DNA of 34,394 nucleotides, from contig JAGVYZ010000046.1 of assembly GCA_018303025.1 (NCBI GenBank), forward strand, positions 1 to 34,394, read 5' to 3'. This stretch comes from Candidatus Woesearchaeota archaeon (GTDB lineage: Archaea; Nanobdellota; Nanobdellia; SCGC-AAA011-G17; GW2011-AR20). The translations under genes and the position numbers were made by a program. Below are positions 9,401-17,334 of this stretch, in pieces. Below the pieces are notes generated by a model. It was not told the origin of the DNA, searched no databases, and saw only the letters and a program-made list of their open reading frames with translations. Within the stretch, counting starts at the first letter, position 1; each line of letters opens with the position of its first letter.

Positions 9401-10309
9401 ATATGCTTTAACCAAAGCAATTCCATTCTCGCAATAATTCTCGTTTATATAATTAAAATTTTCAGAAGGATTAAAGCACGAATCTTCTTTTTCTATTCCA
9501 TAAACTGTTTTTCCTTTAATATAATAATTCAATCCACTATCACTATCAGTACAAATTGTTGGAGTTGTTGGACATTTATCCGCACTTGAAACTAATTTTC
9601 CCCCTAATTCCAAGCATAAATCATCTTCATTCTCAATGCAATTTGTATCAATGCCAGTTCCTGTTGCATAATCAGAACACCAATGATATCCATTGTTTAA
9701 ACACGAATTACATGTTTCAAAGTCTGATGGTTTTGTTTCAGGATTTACATAACTCGCACTGCATTCAGCACTCATTCCTCCATTAATTCCATAACAATAC
9801 CACTGCCATAAATCATAGAATTGAACAGAGCCATTTATTCCTGTAGAACATAAATCAATTGTTGGTGCTGTTGAAAATGTTTTTTCATTAGAAGAGCCGC
9901 AAACACCATTGACTGTAGTTGGAGCTACTTTTGGTGCAACATATCCAGGACATTGTTCTTTAACTTCAATTAATTTTCCACCAGAAGAACTACATCCTTC
10001 TCCAAATGTAATTCCTATTCCAAATTTATCATTATTTTTTAAATCACATTGTCCAACAGAACTTCCTTCGATATTTACATCTATAGAACAATATGCTTTT
10101 CCAGAATCAATACATTTTACACATTCATTATTTGCATTTAAATCTAAAGAACTTCCTTTTGTTTTCTTTCCAAATAAATCTTTAAAAAAATCAACAATTC
10201 CAGAAACAATGCTATTTCCTGTAATTAAATTGTCATAATAATAATTTGAAGCAAAAACATTCGAAGCCAATAAAACAAAAATTAAAAGAATTATTATACC
10301 TCTTTTCAT
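3431..10309 (-). CDS. Giant secreted/anchored surface protein (2292 aa): signal peptide, glycoside-hydrolase-like region, carbohydrate-binding-like module, CARDB-like repeats, C-terminal TM
   Basis: N-term MKRGIIILLIFVLLASNVFAS; NLIKNSGFEETENNEIKNW... CBM-like; repeated Ig/CARDB-like segments; C-term TM LFILAGIFIILIVGIVIWIICSKKTE. Confidence 0.8.
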   Translation of the reverse strand: MKRGIIILLIFVLLASNVFASNYYYDNLITGNSIVSGIVDFFKDLFGKKTKGSSLDLNANNECVKCIDSGKAYCSIDVNIEGSSVGQCDLKNNDKFGIGITFGEGCSSSGGKLIEVKEQCPGYVAPKVAPTTVNGVCGSSNEKTFSTAPTIDLCSTGINGSVQFYDLWQWYCYGINGGMSAECSASYVNPETKPSDFETCNSCLNNGYHWCSDYATGTGIDTNCIENEDDLCLELGGKLVSSADKCPTTPTICTDSDSGLNYYIKGKTVYGIEKEDSCFNPSENFNYINENYCENGIALVKAYNCSDKGEICQDGACTAGLEKHSDLTKINPIKNKFSHIKTFAMLFREITLSDIYSINPLFDFVIGKTSIQKGQGLDKEFIISYYLDLTLSQFNEYVDTPFLLNYAEEKNEDSERAFLHLSKDITIDRRYLGSYTEIPEEGYRRALIDKFFRIYVKQNQNFYDISIKSYYGKGVSVQGDEYIPLCSSSGDEIYIGNLGKFQEINWNVLKSAGSNFEINLEYWNGNEWKKLDVKEDTTENFIKKGKMAFYPPTDWKKNKVNNDYLYWIKIKCPLSLTEGPLLQTHNYGGDIVFGFIVITDPAISGEYYREDDTRITFWGWDEMNDKNKDGFVDDAEFSNLVNPQATARFKWQSRLATQYMADTWMFNHQDSFFRDYANYYVNHISQNYNVDSFFLDDSDLRVMDVFSGGGGGSYILEYPGNSQEEYIKNKISLYERLQQNFPDKLITLNAGYIFNKFSDDSPMGTLFEGYITYGNSMYDNPVFLKKVADNFEKACQNNKVIFLKADSQALGKERLTYDISTLANIKTGNTEEKRIYALARYYLISNNCTYFSYQDARDYGRPENYWFDAIKFNVGKPLGDFYFIPSEDAQNLNQNNLIKNSGFEETENNEIKNWKKLEWWSQNFAYNSEILSGSKAVKVYSTGENMETGGIYQSLELKPNSVYSFSARIKTENLESRPIEWITNLGAEVNPGATIYFNIPESQGNVYYNGPGPGTHDWTTISGSFRTGNNVDGSYIALMIYNGKGTAWFDDVSLVEGSLPETAGIFAREFENALVLVRPEQFSEKKVSMQLESEYFPLESDGTFSAPVSSVELDDFDARILVKKEDAMRYIPLNDVAVQSITIPDIEIDKENIALIAIKNKGKTREAVDLNLQYKNYGQDIHNEEIQRINLAPFESKIVEFKFIGKVGGNGIRAKAIIDNDANENDNLLWQGKYVQPTKDAQIYGFIPYEIYSGKEAQFSVQIVNKGKEKLSHLSWSMEVAKPSDNSDDCSLNDWSKRKNCQYELVRQGYVDEIDVSKNYFDGYYNENFKAILNKEPGQYIIRMKLQSEDQIKSNNEYFNIIRIKESGPDLRIYENNYNLAFIKDMSTRIQVMIENVGNEEAENVNVSMYYSSDFCNFENPKGCNFELIETKQSRNLGGLGCVNCPLNYNNLEFEFTPQKSGMFTLAFVVNSSKDINLENNILKMYWDAIAAGPDVNVAFSGYNQEYFVGEAGEIKLRVNNYGNRIAQQVNLSVYDINEDKSEERLIYSENLGNLDYRPDACSLNLKEGDEFILKDFNGERKIKVAVIPTEITSVNTYNRVELRSDFGSYSVLLNADGTKKFNLLGIPYKIKAFTGNANSGDNFIRLDLCEELQELELDDNNPKETITVNNEEYEIELTDSYIGGDHRVYSNIAVTKNSESDSLYVSQSQGIVLINGVGIEVLESNSPAAFAGAVGKVKIKVYAPKGEILNSKDVIVPWTPENKGYTKIVANVSVNERLRENEDQNIENNIDEIYTNVKVDGADVALEYYMVKYPIKNQANHIQISVMNYGNKNIQNVILNISDNGKTLETYTFDNLESGMNLGHDYNWIPEEIGLHNLKIELIADDVDKENNVVEKEVRIYDFIEGKINIFDKENNRVFRDIYFPDWRGYTEARDDGIYAEYPNLSNGERFDMDVRYGENRVRAQMLFDSSFKQEMNLISEFYNKTNDSGEYYAVFVNKFEDTSDIKVKEVSLDVPINYFSEWGLNLESVDEREIKFVYCTDFNFSEDKCNVEWVDFDNFYLDAYDSTRWFSDGNVETLTMIYAWTSGIGMKIEAIALKFNPNEDQIENEEIEKIPIETPVTVPINEPSQGSSDGSSGSGGGSIATGMSIKRISAEKTFLNNVFYSLISGNAVKESECVPNWGNCQFGPCKNHFQKLVCVDLNNCMSESGQPRETKSCFQEGECVDRDEDGYGLGPDCIDFDVDDTNLLITIDIPAKTPPKNYNYLFILAGIFIILIVGIVIWIICSKKTE

Positions 10310-10339
10310 AAAAATAGAATAAATTAAGAATATTTAAGT

Positions 10340-10663
10340 TTATTTAATTAGCTTAAACTTAATAACTTTTACTCTTGTGTCTGGTTTTACATTTATCTTG
10401 TAATATTTAGAATATGTTTCATACATTTCTTTTTCAGAACTAAAAGGTTCATGTCCTTCTTTGTCTTCTTTTGTAAAATTTCCAAATGTTGTTTCCTTTG
10501 TCCAAATTATTTTGGCTTTTGCAAATTCTCTTTCATCATTAAAACAAAGAGATAAAATATCATTAACACTTAAATCCTTATCATCATTAATTCTCCAGGT
10601 AGTATCTTTTTTACCTTCTAATACTAATCCTGGTAAAGGTTCTGAAAATTTTAATCTTTTCAT
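10340..10663 (-). CDS. ASCH-like domain protein
   Basis: MKRLKFSEPLPGLVLEGKKDTTWRINDDKDL...; the track extension upstream to 10747 reads through an intergenic repeat. Confidence 0.7.
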   Translation of the reverse strand: MKRLKFSEPLPGLVLEGKKDTTWRINDDKDLSVNDILSLCFNDEREFAKAKIIWTKETTFGNFTKEDKEGHEPFSSEKEMYETYSKYYKINVKPDTRVKVIKFKLIK

Positions 10664-10676
10664 ATTCTTTTTTCTT

Positions 10677-10741
10677 CCTGAAGGTTCCTTTTTGTTTTCC
10701 CCGAAGGCTTTTCTGAAAAGGCTTCTTCTAAAGAAGCTTCC
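10677..10741 (-). repeat. Hairpin repeat copy between glyS and ASCH gene
   Basis: Minus strand GAAGCTTCTTTAGAAGAAGCCTTTTCAGAAAAGCCTTCGGGGAAAACAAAAAGGAACCTTCAGG; shares AGAAAAGCCTTCGGGGAAAA with the tRNA-Ala intron. Confidence 0.7.
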
Positions 10742-12236
10742 CAGCATCTAAGAAATTTATTTTTCCAGAAAGTAGTTTCCATATAGTCATGTTTAAATCT
10801 TTAAGAGGAACTCTAATTTGTTTAGTTGAATCTCTATCTCTTAAAGTGCAGTCTTTATCTTTTAAGGAATCAAAATCAACAGTTACACATATCGGTGTTC
10901 CCATCTCATCTTGCCTGGCATAACGTCTCCCAATACTTCCAGAAGTATCAAAATAGCAATTAAACTCTTTTTTCAATTCATCATGTATTTTTTTAGCATC
11001 TTCATTTAATTTATTGACCAAAGGCAAAACAGCAACTTTTATAGGAGCTAGTTTTGGATGCAATTTCAAAACAACATTCTCTCTTTCTTTATCATAAGTA
11101 TAAGCATCAAACATAATTAGTAAAAATGCCCTATCAACACCCATTGAAGGTTCAGCAACAACATGAGGAACTAATTTTGTTTTACTTTCCTCATCAAATA
11201 TACTTAAGTCTTGTTTTGAATGATTAATATGCTGTGTTAAATCATAAGCTTGCCTGTCAGCAATTCCCTGAATTTCTTTAAATCCAAATGGGAAATTATA
11301 TTCTAAATCCCAGCAATCACTTGAATAATGAGCCAACTCTTCTTTCTTATGTTGTCTTATCCTAAAATTATCAGGATTTGCACCTATGCTAATTAAAAAC
11401 ATATGTTCATGAGCCAGCCAAAAAGCATGCCATTCATTTTTTATTATTTTTTTACTCAAAGCTTCTTTCATGCTCATTTTCTCTGCTTTTTGATTTTTAC
11501 TCTGCATTTCACTTGAGTAAATATTTATTTTATGATTTAAAACTTCATCAATAAATGGGCATTTATTATCGCCTGGTTTTACAAAATATTCAATCTCCAT
11601 TTGTTCAAATTCACGAAGTCTAAAAAGAAAATTTCTAGGAGCAATTTCATTCCTGAATGCTTTTCCAACTTGAGCAATTCCAAAAGGCAGTTTTAATCTA
11701 GCACTATTCATAACTTCCTTAAAATCAGCAAAAATTAATTGAGCTGTTTCTCCTCTTAAATAAGCAGTTAATCCAGTTCCAACACCAACATTAACAGGAA
11801 ACATTAAATTAAAATTAGAAGCTTCATTAAACTCCCCACTACAATTAGGACATTTTAATTTTTTTTCTTTAACTAAATTATTTATTTCATTTGATTTCAT
11901 TCCATCAGCAGAAATCTTTAATTTGTCTTCAATAAAATGGTCTCCTCTTACTCTATTCTTGCATTTTTTGCATTCTAAAATAACATCAGAAAATCCTGAT
12001 AAATGTCCAGAAGCTTCCCATATTTTTTGATGAGAAATAATAGCGCCATCTATGCCTGTAATCTCATCTCTTTCCTGGACATGATTTTTCCACCATTCTT
12101 TCTTGATATTATTTTTTAACTCAACACCTAATGGACCATAATCATAAATTCCAGCTATCCCGCCATATAATTCAGAACTTGGAAAAACAAAACCCTTTCT
12201 TCTGCAAAAAGCAACCATCTCATCAATAGATATCAT
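10728..12236 (-). CDS. glyS: Glycyl-tRNA synthetase
   Basis: Class II GlyRS: FPSSELYGGIAGIYDYGPLGVELKNNIKKEWW, FNLMFPVNVG, FRLREFEQMEIEYF. Confidence 0.95.
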   Translation of the reverse strand: MISIDEMVAFCRRKGFVFPSSELYGGIAGIYDYGPLGVELKNNIKKEWWKNHVQERDEITGIDGAIISHQKIWEASGHLSGFSDVILECKKCKNRVRGDHFIEDKLKISADGMKSNEINNLVKEKKLKCPNCSGEFNEASNFNLMFPVNVGVGTGLTAYLRGETAQLIFADFKEVMNSARLKLPFGIAQVGKAFRNEIAPRNFLFRLREFEQMEIEYFVKPGDNKCPFIDEVLNHKINIYSSEMQSKNQKAEKMSMKEALSKKIIKNEWHAFWLAHEHMFLISIGANPDNFRIRQHKKEELAHYSSDCWDLEYNFPFGFKEIQGIADRQAYDLTQHINHSKQDLSIFDEESKTKLVPHVVAEPSMGVDRAFLLIMFDAYTYDKERENVVLKLHPKLAPIKVAVLPLVNKLNEDAKKIHDELKKEFNCYFDTSGSIGRRYARQDEMGTPICVTVDFDSLKDKDCTLRDRDSTKQIRVPLKDLNMTIWKLLSGKINFLDAGKLL

Positions 12237-12811
12237 TATTTTGGAATATCACTAAGATTTATAATCCTTTTGCCTTCTATTCGTGGACAAGCAGTATTAA
12301 TCCAGCAGTCAATTTCAGAAAAATTCTCTAATTCAGTTTCTCTTAAAGTATTAAACAAAAATATTCTTCCCTTTAATTTCAAGGCTTCTTTTAATTTTTC
12401 CTGCCCTGATTTTGTAGAAACTAATATTCCCTTATGTTCAGAATTCAAATAAACTAATTGTTTTCCTCTTATTCTTTTTTCATTATCTAAAATTTCTATT
12501 TTTTTTATAGAATAAACAAATGGATTAGCAATGTAAACTTCTTTTCCAGTTATTCTCGCTATCTCTTCAGGATGAAAATTCTCAGAGCCAATGAATAAGT
12601 AAGAATCAACTTTTTCTTTCAAAGCATTTTTAGCATTGCATCCAGTTACTTGCCCTAAAACAACAGAGTTAGGAACTCTTTTCTTAACTTCATTAAGTAA
12701 ATGTAAAAAATGAACAGTTCCAAGAATGCCAACCTTTCCTTTAACATTAAAATTTTTTAGCAATCTCTCTACATCAAAATCAATCTTAACAGGTAACATT
12801 AATACTTTCAT
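12236..12811 (-). CDS. dph2: Diphthamide biosynthesis Dph2-like protein, short form
   Basis: VLGQVTGCNA, FIGSENFHPEEIARITGKEVYIANPF, WINTACPRI; starts at the domain-2 equivalent. Confidence 0.75.
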   Translation of the reverse strand: MKVLMLPVKIDFDVERLLKNFNVKGKVGILGTVHFLHLLNEVKKRVPNSVVLGQVTGCNAKNALKEKVDSYLFIGSENFHPEEIARITGKEVYIANPFVYSIKKIEILDNEKRIRGKQLVYLNSEHKGILVSTKSGQEKLKEALKLKGRIFLFNTLRETELENFSEIDCWINTACPRIEGKRIINLSDIPK

Positions 12812-12861
12812 AAAAATTAGTTAAAGATAAAGCTTTTAAGTTTTCTCTTCTTTATATTACC

Positions 12862-13629
12862 ATGGCTTATCAATTTAAAGGCAATCCAGTTTCTCCAGTA
12901 AATGTTCCTCTTATTGGACCTCTTATTTATGATGAATTAGGGAGAGAAGTTCTGGCAAGACATAATGAAATTTTTGGATGGTCGCACTTCGCACTTTATA
13001 GAGACCATCATTCAGAAGAATCATTAGGTTCCATACCATCAAGAATGCAACCAAGATTATCTTATATAAGTCCAATTGAGTTAAGCTTCAATGCTATTCT
13101 TAATCAATTAGGTCGAGAAAATTCAGAATTTGCAGGAATAAACGTTTTAACTTTTGATGACTTAATTCAGTATTGGGAGGCAATTCCAAATAAGTCTTTT
13201 ACTTCAACAAGAACAAGTTCAGTGATTGTTTACCCTGTTTATCCTATTAACGATATTGAAAGATTAGCCGATAATTATAAACAAGATGCGGAAAAATTAA
13301 GAAGAAAAATATTAGATATTACTGGAAAAACACATCTTGATGTTCCTATTTTAGTTGATGGATTGGTCCCATTACCTGACCACTCAAATGGTGATTACTC
13401 TATCACTTTTGATGATTCAAGTAAATCATTAGAATTTTTAAGAACAAGGGAAGTTCCAGAATTTTTAACTGATGGAGTTTTAATCAATGGACATCCTATT
13501 CATATTTCACCGCCGGGTTTAATTATGGATGATATATATCGTGACGGATTACATATTTATACAGGCACTTATTGCATTCCACCACGCGAATTTAGAAATG
13601 AAGTTCATATAGTAAAAAAACCAAAATAA
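12862..13629 (+). CDS. Hypothetical protein
   Basis: 255-aa ORF between dph2 and zpr1; no family recognised. Confidence 0.6.
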   Translation: MAYQFKGNPVSPVNVPLIGPLIYDELGREVLARHNEIFGWSHFALYRDHHSEESLGSIPSRMQPRLSYISPIELSFNAILNQLGRENSEFAGINVLTFDDLIQYWEAIPNKSFTSTRTSSVIVYPVYPINDIERLADNYKQDAEKLRRKILDITGKTHLDVPILVDGLVPLPDHSNGDYSITFDDSSKSLEFLRTREVPEFLTDGVLINGHPIHISPPGLIMDDIYRDGLHIYTGTYCIPPREFRNEVHIVKKPK

Positions 13630-14160
13630 TTATTTTTTCTTACCTTTTAGAGGTTCAACCTTAGCTTTATCAGAAATAATTGCAGAATTTCCAGAAGGGT
13701 CTTCTATAACTAAAGTAATTGGCATTTCCCCGCATTCAACTTTCCACATTTTTTTAAGTAAATTTTTAGCAGACTTTCTCTCTGATTCTTCTTCAGAATT
13801 ATCTCTTTGCTGTTCAACAATTTCTTTAAATTTCTTAAAAACACCTTCCACATTAGAAATATAGCCTATTGAAGCAGGTCCAGGAGTAGCCGTCATTCTT
13901 AATTCAGGAATCTTTACAGTAGCTTCAGATGATTTTACAACTCTAGTATTCAAATCTTTCTCATTCTTAACTTCAAAAGTATATCTAGCAGGAGCTCTTA
14001 TTTCTTCACTTTCTATATCAGCATTATGAAACTTGCAGTCAGTACAACTCATAGTCATTAAATAGCATCTTCCAAAATGAGGAATATCCATTACTTCTTC
14101 GCCTAATACTAATGTTTTCTTCCCGCATGCAGGGCATATTTCGCCTGTAATTTGTTCCAT
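13630..14160 (-). CDS. ZPR1 zinc-finger domain protein
   Basis: CPACGKKTLVLGEEVMDIPHFGRCYLMTMSCTDCKFHNADI. Confidence 0.85.
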   Translation of the reverse strand: MEQITGEICPACGKKTLVLGEEVMDIPHFGRCYLMTMSCTDCKFHNADIESEEIRAPARYTFEVKNEKDLNTRVVKSSEATVKIPELRMTATPGPASIGYISNVEGVFKKFKEIVEQQRDNSEEESERKSAKNLLKKMWKVECGEMPITLVIEDPSGNSAIISDKAKVEPLKGKKK

Positions 14161-14243
14161 AAAAAAGAAAACAGCATAAAAATTTATAAAGCTTTTCTAT
14201 TAAGTTTTTTCTTCAAAGAAAAACCTTAGGTAAAAAGAATAAT

Positions 14244-14780
14244 TTATTTACCTATTTTTTCAATTGCAGGCCTTAAAATTTCTCTGTAAACAGCTTCACA
14301 AACATCAACATGATTTACAGCAGTCGATAAATAATCAATATCTATTCTTCTTTCTCGCTCTTTTAATTCTACAATCAAAATAGGTACATCTCCTAAAAAA
14401 GGACTATATTTTCTAGCTTCAAAACCAAAACATGTAGGAATTTTTTTACTTTTTGGTTCAGCTATTATTCCATATAAAAAATCAAAAATAGTATTAGCTA
14501 CTTGTTCTCCATCCTGACTGTCTTGCAAATCATAATGTGTATGACCTAAATCCCTTACATGTCTTTCAGCTACTTCTAAAGCATGGTCTATCCAGTCTGA
14601 AGATCTACCTCTTCTTAATTCTTGAAATAATCTTTCAGTTGCATCTTCTTCAAAAACAGGTCTTCTTCTTGGCATTAAATCATCTACAATTAATCCTAAT
14701 TCTCTTTCTTGTGCTCTTGTTAAATCAAAAGTTACTCCATCTCTTGAAATTGATTTAGGTAAACTATATCGACTTCTCAT
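14244..14780 (-). CDS. Hypothetical protein
   Basis: 178-aa ORF; no recognised family. Confidence 0.5.
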   Translation of the reverse strand: MRSRYSLPKSISRDGVTFDLTRAQERELGLIVDDLMPRRRPVFEEDATERLFQELRRGRSSDWIDHALEVAERHVRDLGHTHYDLQDSQDGEQVANTIFDFLYGIIAEPKSKKIPTCFGFEARKYSPFLGDVPILIVELKERERRIDIDYLSTAVNHVDVCEAVYREILRPAIEKIGK

Positions 14781-14795
14781 TTAAACAAATAGTAG

Positions 14796-15308
14796 TTAAC
14801 GACATAAATAAGTAATAAAATCTTGCATAAAAATATGCCCTTTCCAAAATTCTTCTAACTTCTCTTGCATTGAATCAAGATCTCTAAAATGCTGTGATTT
14901 TGTCACAGCATTTTTAGTAACTTTCCAGCAAGTTTCAATAGGATTAAGCTCTGGTGAATATGGTGGAAGATATTCAACTACAAACCTTTTACTATATTTT
15001 TCTATAAGGCTCTTAATAACATCTGTTTTGTGGAATCCTGCATTATCCAAGATAAACAAATATTTTTTGTTGGGCTTTAGCCAAACAAAAAGATCTTTTA
15101 AGAAAAAAGAAAATGTCAAGCTGTTCTGAGCAACATAAAAATCATAATAAAAATTATGTGAACTTGTGAGAGCACCAAAGACAACGAGTTTTTTGTTGCT
15201 CCAAAAGAAAGCTCCTTTTGGTTTCTCTCCTCTAGGAAACCAAATTCTCTTATAATTTTCTTTTAACTGGAAACTTACCTCGTCAATGGCAACTATTTCA
15301 TAACCCAC
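14796..15308 (-). CDS. IS630 transposase catalytic (DDE) part, orfB
   Basis: IDEVSFQL...LDNAGFHK...YLPPYSPELNPIETCW. Confidence 0.9.
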   Translation of the reverse strand: MGYEIVAIDEVSFQLKENYKRIWFPRGEKPKGAFFWSNKKLVVFGALTSSHNFYYDFYVAQNSLTFSFFLKDLFVWLKPNKKYLFILDNAGFHKTDVIKSLIEKYSKRFVVEYLPPYSPELNPIETCWKVTKNAVTKSQHFRDLDSMQEKLEEFWKGHIFMQDFITYLCR

Positions 15309-15751
15309 ATATTTCGATTTGAGTTTTTTTTAAACTCATCTCGAAATTTATCAACTTTTTCTTGGTCATGCTTCAAATGCTGAGGTCTTGGCATAATAAG
15401 TGAAAAGCCAATTTTATGCATAATTCGCTCCACATGACGGAGCGAATATAATTTTCCAATCTCTTGGTGAATAATTTCGCCTATTTCTTTAGTATTTACT
15501 GAGCAATATCCATCATTTGCTTTTTTAATTTTTGTAAGAATCTTATTTTTAAGTCTAATAAGATTCTGTTGCGTCAATTTTGTTGGTCTGCCACTTCTTG
15601 GCAATGTTTCTAAAGTTCTTCCAGATAGATTGTATTTAATCCATCTATGTACAGTGGGCTGGCTACAGCCTATTAATTCAGAAATTTCTTCTTGTTTTTT
15701 TCCTTTATTATATAAATTAATGATTAATTCTCTTTCTTTAATATTTAACAT
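15293..15751 (-). CDS. IS630 transposase HTH part, orfA
   Basis: HTH SELIGCSQPTVHRWIKYN...; overlaps orfB at an A AAA AAC slippery heptamer. Confidence 0.88.
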   Translation of the reverse strand: MLNIKERELIINLYNKGKKQEEISELIGCSQPTVHRWIKYNLSGRTLETLPRSGRPTKLTQQNLIRLKNKILTKIKKANDGYCSVNTKEIGEIIHQEIGKLYSLRHVERIMHKIGFSLIMPRPQHLKHDQEKVDKFRDEFKKNSNRNMWVMK

Positions 15752-15858
15752 AATATCACCTCATCTTGAGGTGATATTTATTAGTATTTATATACTTTAC
15801 TTATGTCGTAAACTATAGAATAAAAAACCTTAAAAACTTAACTAAAAAAAGAAAAAAC

Positions 15859-16257
15859 TTATTGTTCAACAGGAGCAGAATCCTCTCCTCTATGAACATA
15901 AGCGAAGTTTGGAGTTACAACAATCCAGTCTTCTCCAAATCCAGCGATATCGCCTTCAACAGCATCGCATGTTTTCTTTAATTTAGAAACGCTTCTTTTT
16001 AATTCAACAACATCTTTGTCTTTCAAAGGTCTTATATTGACTAAAGCAATTGTTTTGCCTTCTCTCAAAGCATCTAAGATAACTTTTGTATCTGAAAAAT
16101 CATTCATAGTAAAAGGTCTGATTATTATCTTTTCTTTTGGGCTTCTTACCTTATTTGTGTCTATCTCAACGTAATCTTCTCCGTTAAGTGCATCATTCAT
16201 TCCATCATCTCTCATAGAATTCAGGAATTTGTCTTTAAGTTTAGTAAACATTTCCAT
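15859..16257 (-). CDS. sepF: SepF-like cell division protein
   Basis: IIIRPFTMNDFSDTKVILDALREGKTIALVNIRPLKDKDVVELKRSVSKLKKTCDAVEGDIAGFGEDWIVVTP. Confidence 0.85.
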   Translation of the reverse strand: MEMFTKLKDKFLNSMRDDGMNDALNGEDYVEIDTNKVRSPKEKIIIRPFTMNDFSDTKVILDALREGKTIALVNIRPLKDKDVVELKRSVSKLKKTCDAVEGDIAGFGEDWIVVTPNFAYVHRGEDSAPVEQ

Positions 16258-16319
16258 TTTATCCTAGTAGTTAGATTTTAATATATAAAGATTTCTATTA
16301 ATGCATGCATATATAAAAA

Positions 16320-16568
16320 TTATACCATTCTGCCCAAAATGCTCATAATACTCATGATTTCCATCCTGGTTTCAGTAGGAACATTAGGGTCATTTGTTAT
16401 ATCTTCTAAATTTTCAAGAATTTTGTTTGCCTTTAAACAGTCTTCTTTTTTTTCTTCAATGCAGCTTATTGTCTGGCAAATTTTATTTCTAATATTTTTT
16501 GGAACATCAGAATCTGTTCGTATATTATCTAAAGTTTGTAATATTTCAATAAAACACTCTTCATTCAT
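16320..16568 (-). CDS. UPF0147 family protein
   Basis: TLDNIRTDSDVPKNIRNKI...DPNVPTETRMEIMSIMS. Confidence 0.8.
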   Translation of the reverse strand: MNEECFIEILQTLDNIRTDSDVPKNIRNKICQTISCIEEKKEDCLKANKILENLEDITNDPNVPTETRMEIMSIMSILGRMV

Positions 16569-16890
16569 CTTTCAACCCCTTCATTACTTCTTCTTGCAAA
16601 TTTTTTGCTTTTTCTTTTAATTTATTCTCATTCTTTTCAACATTATTAATTCTTAAACTAACAACTTCTTTTTTAGAATTCAAATCTTTTTCAACATCAA
16701 TTTTATTTGTTTTCACCATTATTGGCCCGACAATTCTATAAACTTCTTTTGGATTTTTTTCTAATTCTTCTAAAGCATTATCAATTTCCATTAATCTTCC
16801 TTGGAAATTTTGTCTTTGCATCATAGCCTGTTGTAAATTCTGCTCTAATAATTGCAATTCTCGTATTTTTTCTTCCATTGCTTTTTCCAT
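16561..16890 (-). CDS. pfdB: Prefoldin subunit beta
   Basis: LQLLEQNLQQAMMQRQNFQGRLMEIDNALEELEK...VYRIVGPIMVKT. Confidence 0.85.
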   Translation of the reverse strand: MEKAMEEKIRELQLLEQNLQQAMMQRQNFQGRLMEIDNALEELEKNPKEVYRIVGPIMVKTNKIDVEKDLNSKKEVVSLRINNVEKNENKLKEKAKNLQEEVMKGLKDE

Positions 16891-16904
16891 TTTTTATTTA
16901 ACAG

Positions 16905-16983
16905 GTTTATGAATGATACCCTCTTGTGGCAGGTTCATGAAGGGTGCCATCTTTTGTGGCAGGTTCATGAAGGGTGCAACCCT
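16905..16983 (-). repeat. Short direct repeats with hairpin between rpo12 and pfdB
   Basis: GTGGCAGGTTCATGAAGGGTGC twice plus a degenerate third; AAGGGT TGC ACCCTT hairpin, related to 22850-22903. Confidence 0.65.
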
Positions 16984-17120
16984 TATATGGCTTCTACTTT
17001 AGTTGAAACAACTTTTGGTTTGTAAAGAACTTTTGAGCCACAATAAGGACATCTCACTTTCTTTTTTATATATTCTTGTTTTACAATTTTTTCACATGAA
17101 AAACATTTATGTGCAACCAT
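16983..17120 (-). CDS. rpo12: RNA polymerase subunit Rpo12/RpoP (not in ORF track)
   Basis: MVAHKCFSCEKIVKQEYIKKKVRCPYCGSKVLYKPKVVSTKVEAI; two CxxC motifs. Confidence 0.85.
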   Translation of the reverse strand: MVAHKCFSCEKIVKQEYIKKKVRCPYCGSKVLYKPKVVSTKVEAI

Positions 17121-17121
17121 T

Positions 17122-17334
17122 TTATACCTCGTAAGCTTTTCCAGTAAATTTTGATTTACAGCTTTTGCATTGCCAAATTCCCATTGAATCTCTCTTTACT
17201 TTTGTTTTAGTGCAATAAGGACATTTGTGCCAAGCTTTTAATTTCTTTTCAACTTCTCCAACTTTTTTTCTTAATGTCCTGCCATATCTGGCTTTAAATC
17301 TTCCAGCAGAACTTCTTAATTTTGTCTTTGTCAT
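17122..17334 (-). CDS. rpl37ae: Ribosomal protein L37Ae (eL43)
   Basis: SSAGRFKARYGRTLRKKVGEVE...CPYCTKTKVKRDSMGIWQCKSC. Confidence 0.92.
   Translation of the reverse strand: MTKTKLRSSAGRFKARYGRTLRKKVGEVEKKLKAWHKCPYCTKTKVKRDSMGIWQCKSCKSKFTGKAYEV

Larger units (their letters stand above)
14795..15813 (-). mobile_element. IS630-family insertion sequence
   Basis: Imperfect TIRs GTTAACGACATAAATAAG / GTTTACGACATAAGTAAAG flanked by TA dinucleotides (14793-14794, 15814-15815); two overlapping transposase ORFs. Confidence 0.88.

Noticed and set aside
4441-10238. Several 60-110 aa ORFs (e.g. 5182-5379, 6927-7190, 9246-9437, 9909-10238)
   Set aside because: Out-of-frame or antisense shadows of the 2292-aa surface protein gene.
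10664-10747. N-terminal 28 aa of the 135-aa ASCH track ORF (MLGSFFRRSLFRKAFGENKKEPSGRKKN)
   Set aside because: Translation of the intergenic hairpin repeat; the real start is more likely Met at 10663.
16905-16985. Possible CRISPR-like array
   Set aside because: Only two full units, no regular spacers and no cas genes in the window.
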